A stretch of DNA of 64,000 bases from an uncultured Oscillospiraceae bacterium (lineage in GTDB: Bacteria > Bacillota > Clostridia > Oscillospirales > Oscillospiraceae), in assembly GCA_947628315.1 (NCBI GenBank), contig CANQZJ010000002.1, positions 16,545 through 80,544 on the forward strand, in the 5' to 3' direction. Within the stretch, counting starts at the first letter, position 1. The number at the start of each line of letters is the position of its first letter. Positions 1-6,415 of this stretch are shown here, piece by piece. The position numbers were made by a program, and so were the translations under genes. The notes beneath the pieces are model-generated. The model was not told the origin of the DNA and ran no database searches. It worked only from the letters and a program-made list of their open reading frames with translations.

Positions 1-183
1 ATGACTGACAGAGACGCGATGATCGTGCTGGAGAAGCGGCTGGCCTGCGAGGCCATCCCGCTGGATGAGTGCGGCGCCCCGGACTGCGCCACCTGCCTGA
101 ACAACGTGAGCGCCGAGGACGTTCTGGCCGCCATGGCCGTGGCCCACCAGGCGCTGCGGGAGAAGGTGGAGGCGGGCTCATGA
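1..183 (+). CDS. Small acidic prophage protein, unknown function
   Basis: A 60-residue ORF that begins exactly at the window edge, so a longer upstream start cannot be excluded. It is acidic and contains a CGAPDCATC cysteine cluster near residues 24-32, which could bind a metal but is not a motif I can name. Its stop TGA overlaps the ATG of the next gene (ATGA), so the two are translationally coupled in the rightward prophage operon. I do not recognise the family. The coding call rests on codon pattern, overlap and position. Confidence 0.55.
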   Translation: MTDRDAMIVLEKRLACEAIPLDECGAPDCATCLNNVSAEDVLAAMAVAHQALREKVEAGS

Positions 184-632
184 ACATCACCATCGACATC
201 ACCGACGAGGCCAAGGCCGCGCTGGATCGGCTGGCCGAACTGGTGGAGCGGCTGGAGCGGGTCTTGAACCGCCCGGACGCCCCTTCCGGCCCCTGCGGGG
301 AGTTGCCGGCGGAGCCGGCTGAGGGGGCCTTGGCAGCCTTTGAGCCGGTAGGCGTGGAGGATCTGGCCTACATGCCGGACTTCAACGGGCGGGGCGCCGT
401 TTCCAAGGGCGCCATCTGGGGCCGGATGGCGCGGTACCGCATGGCCCGCGGCCTGGGCTGCTGGGCGCCCCTGGCCAAGGAGCTGCACAAGTCCGACGAC
501 TGGGTGCGCTCCGTCTATCTGGGCGAGATCGCCGTGCCGCTGGCCGTCTGGCGGAAGATCGACCACGCCCTGGATCGCCTAGGCGCTCCGCCGGTGCCGG
601 GGAAGGGGGCCGGCGGCGAAGATGGACGCTGA
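180..632 (+). CDS. Prophage protein with coiled coil and HTH-like C-terminus
   Basis: The ATG at 180 overlaps the upstream stop and is preferred over the longer ORF-track start at 69, which reads an overlapping shadow. The 150-residue product starts with a helical, charged segment (about residues 8-32) rich in Leu/Glu that could form a coiled coil. A Pro/Gly-rich linker follows. The C-terminal third (around LAKELHKSDDWVRSVYLGE) resembles a helix-turn-helix, where a WVRS recognition helix follows a short turn. A DNA-binding accessory role is inference; no family is recognised. It overlaps the next gene by 11 bases. Confidence 0.55.
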   Translation: MNITIDITDEAKAALDRLAELVERLERVLNRPDAPSGPCGELPAEPAEGALAAFEPVGVEDLAYMPDFNGRGAVSKGAIWGRMARYRMARGLGCWAPLAKELHKSDDWVRSVYLGEIAVPLAVWRKIDHALDRLGAPPVPGKGAGGEDGR

Positions 633-1062
633 CGTCACCGTCTGGTGCGGCCATGACACCGCTTTCAACATCGCGTGGTCGAAACAGTACCTATTCATCA
701 AGCGGATCAAACGGGAGCCGGACGGCAGGCTGCTGGAGTCTCTGGAGACATCTGTGAGTACGCCGGACGACCCGTCAAACCCCAGGCCGGCGGATGAGGT
801 CATGGGCCACCCGGAGTCGGGCGGGGAGTTCACTCCGCCCACCGACCACGTTGTCCATGCCGTGATGAGCGACTGCATCCTGTGCTCCCTGATCCACGCG
901 GGCATCGCGCCCTGGCCCAGAGAGAAGCCCCTCGATCTGGCTATCCCCTGGGACAGCTACTGCGGCAGCTACGACGCGGGCTGCTGGCGCGAGGGCCTGA
1001 CCTGCGACATCCGCGAGAAAATGGCCGCCCGGGCGGGCGGCAGGAAGGAGGTAACACCATGA
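622..1062 (+). CDS. Hypothetical prophage protein
   Basis: A 146-residue ORF whose start overlaps the previous gene and whose TGA overlaps the next ATG. It has scattered cysteines, a Pro-rich middle section and no obvious membrane segment or signal peptide. I do not recognise the family. The tight overlaps on both sides in the same direction are the main support for it being translated. It probably belongs to the accessory or late-early transition block of the phage. Confidence 0.5.
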   Translation: MDADVTVWCGHDTAFNIAWSKQYLFIKRIKREPDGRLLESLETSVSTPDDPSNPRPADEVMGHPESGGEFTPPTDHVVHAVMSDCILCSLIHAGIAPWPREKPLDLAIPWDSYCGSYDAGCWREGLTCDIREKMAARAGGRKEVTP

Positions 1063-1259
1063 CAAACGGTGATTGTGTTAGACGGTGGGCAGATGAAGAT
1101 CTCGCCTACTTCACTGCGGGGCTTATAAAAAGGACGACTGAAGCCATTTGCAAAGAGATAGGCGTTGACTACACCGTGCCAGACGAGCACCTCAAAAACA
1201 TGCGGGACGCATGGCTGGCGTGGCTGAAGCAGGAGGCGGACGGCGATGGGGAACCGTAA
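1059..1259 (+). CDS. Small hypothetical prophage protein
   Basis: The ATG at 1059 sits nine bases after AGGAAGGAGG and overlaps the upstream TGA, so it is chosen over the earlier in-frame start listed at 882. The 66-residue product is acidic and helical (about residues 8-33 and 45-60), with no recognisable motif. Its last codons overlap the start of the HNH gene at 1246. The local sequence is less GC-rich than the flanking genes, hinting at a different origin. Function unknown. Confidence 0.5.
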   Translation: MTNGDCVRRWADEDLAYFTAGLIKRTTEAICKEIGVDYTVPDEHLKNMRDAWLAWLKQEADGDGEP

Positions 1260-1632
1260 GCGGTGGACAGCGGCGGAGCGGGAGTCGGTATATCAAAAGA
1301 CTGGCGGGCGCTGCGCCTACTGCGGCAAGGCAATCGAGCGGCGGCAAATGCAGATCGACCATGTGATTCCGATGGAGTTCTACGAGACGTATAAAGTAGT
1401 CGATGGGCGAGACCTGAACGATATGGACAACCTTCTCCCGGCCTGCCGCTCCTGCAACAACTACAAAGACACCCTGACCCTGGACAAATTCAGGGCCGCT
1501 CTGGAGCATATGCCACTGGTGTTGGAGCGGGACAGCACCACATACCGGAACGCCGTGCGGTTTGGGCTGGTGACGCCGACACCGCACAAGGTGACATTCT
1601 ATTTCGAGACGCTGAATGCTCGAACTCATTAG
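1246..1632 (+). CDS. HNH endonuclease
   Basis: The 128-residue product has a compact HNH (beta-beta-alpha-metal) fold. Zinc-site pairs C23-x2-C26 and C67-x2-C70 bracket the catalytic IDH (D38-H39), N62 and N72. Such proteins nick or cut double-stranded DNA. Free-standing phage HNH genes act either in packaging or as selfish homing nucleases. A second HNH gene lies directly beside the terminase genes, so this copy is more likely accessory or homing. It starts inside the 3' end of the previous gene. The family call is secure; the role is inferred. Confidence 0.85.
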   Translation: MGNRKRWTAAERESVYQKTGGRCAYCGKAIERRQMQIDHVIPMEFYETYKVVDGRDLNDMDNLLPACRSCNNYKDTLTLDKFRAALEHMPLVLERDSTTYRNAVRFGLVTPTPHKVTFYFETLNARTH

Positions 1633-1684
1633 TGACGCAGGGCTTTAGGCCTACGGTCTAATCCATCATCAGGAGGGACACCGT

Positions 1685-2485
1685 ATGGCCAAGGCCATCA
1701 AGCACATCACCGCGGGGCTGGTTCACTATGAGATCCTGGGCTCCGTCCCGGAGGGCACGCCCGGAAGGACGCGCACCCGCCGGGGCGAGCCCACCAGCCG
1801 GGCGATGCAGTTCTGGAACGACAAGTGCTCCTGGCGGGAGCTGGAACTCAACCTGGCCGCCAACTTCGGGCCGGGGGACATGGTGATCACCGCCACCTTC
1901 GACGACGCCCACCTCCCCGACAGCCGGGCCGACGCCGGCAGGGCCTTCGGGGCCTTCGTCCGACGGGTGCGGGCCGCCCGGAAAAAGCGGGGCGAGGATC
2001 TCCGGTACATCTACTGCGTGGAGGGCTGGCACGGCGCCGCGCCGGACTCGGTGCTGGGCGACGACCGGGAGCTGGAGGACAGGCGTCTCCACATCCACTT
2101 CGTGGTCAACGGCACCGGGCCGGGAATGATGGAGGAGCTGCGCTCCCTCTGGCCCTTCGGCGGGTACCTCCGGGCGGAGCCCTTCGATATCCACTACGTG
2201 CGGGAGCTGGCCAAGTACATGACCAAGGAGGCCCGGGAGTTCGGACGGGCCAAGCCGGGGGAGCGCTCCTGGCGGGCCAGCCGGAACATGAAGCCCTACC
2301 AGGTGGAGTACGTGGAGATCCCCAGCGACTCCGTCACCCTGGCCCCGCCGGACGGCGCGGTGGACTACGAGTCCTTTACCGCCGTCAACCCCTACGGCTT
2401 CGCTCCCTGCGTGGGCGCCCGGTACCTGCTGTGGCCGTCGGAGCCAAAGCCGGCCTGGTCGTACACCAGGGGGCGGCATCGGTAG
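1685..2485 (+). CDS. HUH-type rolling-circle Rep-like protein
   Basis: The ATG follows AGGAGGGACACCGT. The 266-residue protein carries the HUH hallmark (RRLHIHFVVNG, about residues 132-145). A helix with a candidate catalytic tyrosine follows, KYMTKEA near residue 178. This order is that of rolling-circle replication initiators and Rep/G2P-like domains found in Firmicute phages and plasmids. HUH enzymes nick one strand and become covalently joined to the 5' end. Whether this one starts replication of the phage or of a satellite is not visible. The stop codon TAG lies inside a palindromic repeat (2482-2534). Confidence 0.65.
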   Translation: MAKAIKHITAGLVHYEILGSVPEGTPGRTRTRRGEPTSRAMQFWNDKCSWRELELNLAANFGPGDMVITATFDDAHLPDSRADAGRAFGAFVRRVRAARKKRGEDLRYIYCVEGWHGAAPDSVLGDDRELEDRRLHIHFVVNGTGPGMMEELRSLWPFGGYLRAEPFDIHYVRELAKYMTKEAREFGRAKPGERSWRASRNMKPYQVEYVEIPSDSVTLAPPDGAVDYESFTAVNPYGFAPCVGARYLLWPSEPKPAWSYTRGRHR

Positions 2486-2534
2486 GGGCCGCCCCGCGTG
2501 GCGGCCCAGGGACGGCACATGGGCCGTCCCCTAC
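2482..2534. repeat. 53-bp palindromic repeat, family A, copy 1
   Basis: Begins GTAGGGG and ends CCCCTAC, with two internal hairpins (GGGCCGCC/GGCGGCCC and GGGACGGC/GCCGTCCC). It matches the copy at 3231-3283 at all but five positions. Four of those form two compensatory pair changes and one is in a loop. It supplies the TAG stop of the Rep-like gene. Confidence 0.85.
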
Positions 2535-2566
2535 ATCAAAACGAACCGTTTTAATAATTTTTGCTC

Positions 2567-2595
2567 TTGAAACACGTAATAATAATTAGAATATT
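2567..2595 (+). promoter_or_regulatory. Possible promoter of the KTR gene
   Basis: TTGAAA at 2567-2572, then 17 bases, then AATATT at 2590-2595, in an AT-rich patch unlike the surrounding phage DNA. The -10 is imperfect, so this is moderate support only. It would give the KTR gene its own transcription. Confidence 0.35.
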
Positions 2596-2619
2596 TACAT
2601 AAAAAAGGAGTGAAAACAC

Positions 2620-2808
2620 TTGCCAACGGTGCGGGAATGTGGTAGACTGGTACCAGTGGAGGACGGCTATATCGGCTGCCCCTACTGCCGGCGGAACAAG
2701 CGGCTGATGCGGATCAGGCCCGACACCTTCGGGCGGAACATCCCCGCCTACTGCCGGGTCTGCAAACGAGAGCTAAAACTTGACATCGCCAAAGACGAGA
2801 GCCAATAG
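2620..2808 (+). CDS. Cysteine-rich KTR-type small protein
   Basis: A 62-residue protein starting at TTG, nine bases after AAAAAAGGAG. Two CxxC pairs (C20/C23 and C45/C48), the RxKRLMRIRPDT-like centre and a trailing CKRELKLDI match the small Cys_rich_KTR family seen on Firmicute phages and mobile elements, presumably a zinc ribbon. The molecular role of the family is not established. It sits in an AT-rich cassette with a possible promoter upstream and a strong terminator immediately downstream, which is a moron-like arrangement. An upstream in-frame ATG is absent, so TTG is the likely start. Confidence 0.7.
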   Translation: MPTVRECGRLVPVEDGYIGCPYCRRNKRLMRIRPDTFGRNIPAYCRVCKRELKLDIAKDESQ

Positions 2809-2860
2809 GGCCACGGTCGGAGCGGCGCAAACGCGCTGCACGGTCGTGGCCTTTTTGTTT
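2809..2860 (+). terminator. Intrinsic terminator after the KTR gene
   Basis: A long stem (GGCCACG...CGTGGCC with inner pairing) is followed by TTTTTGTTTT. Its 5' flank, GAGAGCC-ATAGGGCC, is shared almost exactly with the terminator at 9199-9266. Confidence 0.75.
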
Positions 2861-2880
2861 TGCCCGGAGGTGACAGCCCG

Positions 2881-3234
2881 ATGGCCTTAAAGCCCATGAG
2901 ACCCTGCAAGCACCCAGGATGCGCCGCGCTGACCAGAGAGGGCTGGTGCCCGGCCCACAAGCCCAGGTACGTCCGGGGCGACAGCGGGGAGTATCACGGC
3001 TGGTACAGCCTGCCGGTGTGGACGGAGGATCTCCGTCCGGGGCAACTGCTGGCGGAGCCCTTCTGCCGGGAGTGCGCCAAGAACGGCGTCCGCACCAGGG
3101 CCGCGGTGGTCGACCACGTGGAGCCCTTCCGGGGCGACTGGGCCAAGTTCACCGACCGGGGCAATCTCCAGAGCCTGTGCAAGCGCTGCCACGACCGGAA
3201 GACGGCGCTGGAGCAGCGCCAGGGGAGACGGTAG
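2881..3234 (+). CDS. HNH endonuclease next to terminase
   Basis: The ATG at 2881 with GGAGG ten bases upstream is preferred over the TTG at 2860. The 117-residue product has an N-terminal zinc knuckle (C9, C14, C23, H26). The HNH core follows: CREC (C62/C65), VVDHVEPF (D78-H79), N95 and CKRCH (C100/C103/H104). In HK97-like cos phages an HNH protein encoded next to the P27-type small terminase stimulates terminase cutting at cos, and this gene lies just before that module. Its stop TAG is supplied by repeat A copy 2, as with the Rep gene. Family secure, packaging role inferred from synteny. Confidence 0.85.
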   Translation: MALKPMRPCKHPGCAALTREGWCPAHKPRYVRGDSGEYHGWYSLPVWTEDLRPGQLLAEPFCRECAKNGVRTRAAVVDHVEPFRGDWAKFTDRGNLQSLCKRCHDRKTALEQRQGRR

Positions 3235-3283
3235 GGGCAGCCCCGTGTGGCTGCCCAGGGCCGGCACATGGGCCGGCCCCTAC
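3231..3283. repeat. 53-bp palindromic repeat, family A, copy 2
   Basis: Same length, ends and two-hairpin architecture as 2482-2534, with pair changes that keep both stems. It again supplies the TAG stop of the gene it follows, at the same position inside the repeat. Confidence 0.85.
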
Positions 3284-3297
3284 GAGGGGGCGAGGAT

Positions 3298-3441
3298 GTG
3301 CTTATCGTGACTGTGGAGGTCTACGGCCCGGAGGGCCAGGGGGCCAAGGAGGCCATCGCCATGCGCCTGGAGGATCTGGGCGGCGTGCGGGTGGTCAACG
3401 TGCGGGAGGTCGACGACCAGACGCGGATCGGCGGGCGGTGA
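3298..3441 (+). CDS. Small hypothetical prophage protein
   Basis: The GTG at 3298, seven bases after GAGGGGGCGAG, is chosen because the longer ORF-track start at 3247 would be translated out of the palindromic repeat. The 47-residue product (starting MLIVTVEVYGPEG) looks like a single beta-alpha-beta unit: a hydrophobic strand, a helix around AKEAIAMRLEDL, and a second strand VRVVNVREV. Function unknown. It lies between the HNH and terminase genes. Confidence 0.45.
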   Translation: MLIVTVEVYGPEGQGAKEAIAMRLEDLGGVRVVNVREVDDQTRIGGR

Positions 3442-3668
3442 AAACGGCTCGGATCTGCGGGGCGGCGTCGGCCGGGAAGCTACGTGTGCGCCTCGGGGCG
3501 CACGGAGGCGCGGGCGGGCGCGGCGGTACCATCCGGGCCGCGGGGGCGCGGGGATCCTTGCGACCCTCCCCCCGGGGTAAGAAAATTTCGGGGACGATAG
3601 GGCAAGACCCCGAGCCGCCTCGAGTGTGAGAAAACTCGCCCCGATCAGGTTTTTGGGAGGTGCGGAAG
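3442..3668. other. Gene-free, structured gap before terminase; possible cos region
   Basis: No convincing ORF. Very GC-rich DNA gives way to a stretch with several short inverted repeats (CGGGG...CCCCG near 3590-3613 and CGAGT...ACTCG near 3622-3639). In P27/HNH phages the packaging site often lies beside the small terminase gene, so this is the most likely cos location. No cut site can be assigned from sequence alone. Confidence 0.35.
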
Positions 3669-4184
3669 GTGCCGACACCGGTGAAGTCCAGCGCGAATAT
3701 GTCAAAGCACATGAGCCAGGCCGACCGGGAGGCCCGGGAGTCCGCCGAGAACGAGGTCACGCCAGACCGGGGACGTGAGGCTAAGCTGGTGAAGCCGGCC
3801 ATCATGACCAAAAACGCCGCGGCCGGCCGGTACTGGAAGAACGTGCTGCAACGCATGGAGGGCCTGGCCATCCTGGACGATTTGGACAGCGACGCCCTGG
3901 GCGTGTACTGCGTGATGATGGCCAGATACGAGAGCCAGTGCCGGCTGCTGGCCATCGCGGCCAAGAACCTGAAGGCCATCAAAGACGGGGATCCCGACGC
4001 CATCGCCGAGGCCACAGAGCAGCTGGACGCCGTCTCCGGGAAGATGCAGACCCTGGAGCGGAACATCCTGTCCTACGCTGAGAAGCTGGGCCTCACCCCG
4101 TCGGGCCGCGTCCGGCTGGCCCAGAAACGGGCGGAGGCGGCGGCCAAGGCGGCCGACCCGGAGGGTGATCTCTTTGGGGACTGA
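3669..4184 (+). CDS. Terminase small subunit, P27 family
   Basis: The 171-residue product begins MPTPVKSSAN and has the conserved early segment SKHMSQADREAR. The helical core (YWKNVLQRMEGLAILDDLD, then YCVMMARYESQCR) is typical of P27-type small terminases, which recognise the packaging site and recruit the large subunit. The GTG at 3669 lies eight bases after GGGAGG; the alternative GTG at 3660 overlaps that Shine-Dalgarno. The C-terminus overlaps the large-subunit start by 20 bases, so the two are coupled. Family call is strong. Confidence 0.88.
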   Translation: MPTPVKSSANMSKHMSQADREARESAENEVTPDRGREAKLVKPAIMTKNAAAGRYWKNVLQRMEGLAILDDLDSDALGVYCVMMARYESQCRLLAIAAKNLKAIKDGDPDAIAEATEQLDAVSGKMQTLERNILSYAEKLGLTPSGRVRLAQKRAEAAAKAADPEGDLFGD

Positions 4185-5988
4185 GACGAAGACCCGCCGC
4201 CAGTCCGGGCTCCACCACCCGGTGAGCGTGTACGCAAAGCAGGTCACCCAGGGCAAGCTCCGGCCCATGTGCTGCGAGTACGAGATCAAGGCCTGCCAGC
4301 GGCACCTGGACGACCTGAAGCGCCAGGGCACAAAGGACTTCCCCTACGTCTTCGACACCACCAGGGCAGACCGGATCATCCGCTGGTTCGGCCAGTGCCA
4401 CCAGGTGCGGGGGGTGGAGCAGGGCCAGCCCATCCAGCTCCAGCCCTGGCAAATCTTTGATCTTTCCTGCGTTTATGGATGGGTCGAAATGAACAGCGGC
4501 GCCAGACGGTTCAACCGGACGTACAACAAGCGGGCGCGTGGAAACTTCAAAAGCACCGAAAAATCCGGACAGGCGTTGTACCATATGTGCGCCGACGCCT
4601 GCTACCCGCCCTATGAACCGGACAAGACCGTGTTCGAGCTGGAGCCGGAGGTGGAGTGCGCGGCCGTGGACCGGGGGCAGGCCATGCGTGTTTTTGGCGA
4701 CGCGAAGAAGATCGCCCTGGCCTCCCCCAACATCGCCAAGCGGCTGGTGGTGCCCAGGTCCAACCCCATCGTCCACAGGACCCGGGGCGGCTATATGCGG
4801 GCCCTGTCCAAGGACACCAAGAACAAGGACTCCGGCGCACCCTCTTACGCAGTAATCGATGAATATCATGCTCACGCTGTCTCCGACATTTACGACATCT
4901 GTCTGAATAGCTTCGGTAAACGGCTTCAGCCGCTGATGGACGTAATCACCACCGCCGGGGACGACGCCCAGAGCAAGCCCTGCTACCGGGAGGAGCTGTA
5001 TGCCAAGCAGGTGCTGGACGGCGCCGTGCGGGACGACACCTACTTCGTGATGATCCGGGAGCTGCCGGTGGGCGAGGATCCCCACGACCGCACCAAGTGG
5101 CTGTGGGCCAACCCCTGCCTCCGCTACCCCACCCAGTACAGCGAGATCCTGGGCAAGCAGATCGAGACCGAGCACAACGCCGCCTACAGCTCCAACGACC
5201 CCAACAAGATCCGGCAGTTCCTAACCCGGCGGATGTGTCAGTGGCAGACCGGCAGCGTCAACCGCTACCTGGACGAGCGGTGCATGAAGCTGGCTCATGA
5301 GGCCCAGGTGAGCCGGGAGGCTTTCGCCCAGCTCACCGACGGGCTGGAGTGCTGGTGCGGGTTCGATCTGGGCAAGCGCATCGACCTGTCCGGCGTGGGG
5401 GCCGTGTTCCTTCTCCCGGACGGGCGGGTGGCCGTGAAGGGCCACGGGTTCATGCCGGAGAATCGGGCGCAGCAGCACGAACACTCCGACCGTGTCCCCT
5501 ACATCGCCTGGGCCAGGGATGGCTACTGCACCCTCACCCCCGGCGATGTGACCGACAACTCCTACGTGGAGAACTGGATCTGCGCCGGCGAGCGGGACCA
5601 CCGCTGGCGGGTCCAGGAGGTGGACTACGACGGCTATAATGCCGTTGACCTCAGCATTAAGATGTGCGAGGCGCGGAACAACGAGGACTTCTGCGTGGAA
5701 ATCCCCCAGACCTGCGCCGGGCAGAATATGGCCGTGAAGGGCTTTCGGGAACTGCTGTTGCAGGGAAAAATCGTCATTGAAGAAAACCCGCTGCTCATGT
5801 GGTGCCTGGCCAACGCCAATGAAGTGTTGAATAACTATGCCTTATCGAAGTTGAATAAAAAACACAAGGACGACGCCGAGCGCATCGACCCGGTGGCCGC
5901 CATCATGAACGCCCTGGCCAGGGCCATGGTGCGGCGGGACAACCCCACCCTGGCGGATCGGATCCAGCAGGGCGTGTGGAGTATGTGA
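4165..5988 (+). CDS. Terminase large subunit (TerL)
   Basis: A 607-residue packaging motor. The ATPase half shows a Walker-A-like RGNFKST (K129-S130), a C-motif region and Walker B AVIDEYH (D232-E233). The nuclease half has the FDLGKRIDLSG strand (about residue 397) and a late RIDPVAAIMNALARA helix, the acidic positions expected for the RNase-H-like nuclease. It docks on the portal and cuts concatemers while pumping DNA into the head. The GTG start lies inside the small-subunit gene; a TTG at 4174 is an alternative. Length is normal for the family. Confidence 0.93.
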   Translation: MISLGTETKTRRQSGLHHPVSVYAKQVTQGKLRPMCCEYEIKACQRHLDDLKRQGTKDFPYVFDTTRADRIIRWFGQCHQVRGVEQGQPIQLQPWQIFDLSCVYGWVEMNSGARRFNRTYNKRARGNFKSTEKSGQALYHMCADACYPPYEPDKTVFELEPEVECAAVDRGQAMRVFGDAKKIALASPNIAKRLVVPRSNPIVHRTRGGYMRALSKDTKNKDSGAPSYAVIDEYHAHAVSDIYDICLNSFGKRLQPLMDVITTAGDDAQSKPCYREELYAKQVLDGAVRDDTYFVMIRELPVGEDPHDRTKWLWANPCLRYPTQYSEILGKQIETEHNAAYSSNDPNKIRQFLTRRMCQWQTGSVNRYLDERCMKLAHEAQVSREAFAQLTDGLECWCGFDLGKRIDLSGVGAVFLLPDGRVAVKGHGFMPENRAQQHEHSDRVPYIAWARDGYCTLTPGDVTDNSYVENWICAGERDHRWRVQEVDYDGYNAVDLSIKMCEARNNEDFCVEIPQTCAGQNMAVKGFRELLLQGKIVIEENPLLMWCLANANEVLNNYALSKLNKKHKDDAERIDPVAAIMNALARAMVRRDNPTLADRIQQGVWSM

Positions 5989-6122
5989 GACAATATTCCG
6001 GTTTTCCGCCGGGCGACGGGGACGCCCGACATGGTGAAACCTCCTTTTCAGCATGCCGGCCCGGAGCGGGTTCTTTCCTTTTTTCTTTCCCGCTCCGGCG
6101 CCCGGCGGAGAGCCGGAACACA

Positions 6123-6146
6123 GAATTGTGTCCGAATCGGACACCG
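6123..6146. repeat. 24-bp palindrome-containing repeat, copy 1
   Basis: Core GTGTCCGAATCGGACAC with GAATT upstream and CG downstream. It is identical to 25523-25546 except for one central base. Confidence 0.8.
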
Positions 6147-6166
6147 GGCCTTTAAGGGCGGATAAA

Positions 6167-6216
6167 ATCCCCCGGCCCTTCGGGCCACCCCCTTTTGCGA
6201 AAGGGGGCTTTAGCGG
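6167..6216. repeat. Two-hairpin GC-rich repeat (family C)
   Basis: GGCCCTTCGGGCC and CCCCCTTTTGCGAAAGGGGG hairpins are flanked by ATCCCCC/GCGGGG. The style matches the small intergenic palindromic elements common in gut Clostridia. Only one copy of this type is seen here. Confidence 0.5.
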
Positions 6217-6238
6217 GGATACGAACAGGAGGCTGAGC

Positions 6239-6415
6239 ATGAAAAAAATCTTTGACCTGCTGCCCGTGCTGCTGCTGGCGGCGGGAGCCGGCCTCATCAC
6301 CGCCGGGGCGGCGCTGATCTGGCCGCCGGCCGGGTTCCTCGCGGCCGGGGCGCTGGCCATCCTCGGCGGGGTGCTGATGATCCGGGGAGGTGAAAACGAC
6401 CATGACAAGGATTGA
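6239..6415 (+). CDS. Small two-helix membrane protein
   Basis: The ATG at 6239 follows CAGGAGGCTGAGC; the longer ORF-track start at 6053 would run through palindromic repeats. The 58-residue product has two hydrophobic helices (about residues 5-27 and 30-49, both Ala/Leu/Gly-rich) separated by WPPAG, and a charged tail ENDHDKD. It overlaps the portal start by 14 bases. Small membrane proteins before the portal gene occur in Clostridial prophages, but I know no assigned function; superinfection exclusion would be speculation. Confidence 0.6.
   Translation: MKKIFDLLPVLLLAAGAGLITAGAALIWPPAGFLAAGALAILGGVLMIRGGENDHDKD

Larger units (their letters stand above)
5989..6238. repeat. Repeat-packed 250-bp gap between terL and portal module
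   Basis: No ORF that I would call. It holds three palindromes in a row: CCGGAGCGGG...CCCGCTCCGG (6061-6098, 18-base loop), a GTGTCCG-CGGACAC palindrome (6123-6146) and a two-hairpin element (about 6167-6216). Such gaps are unusual in a compact late operon. Confidence 0.65.
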
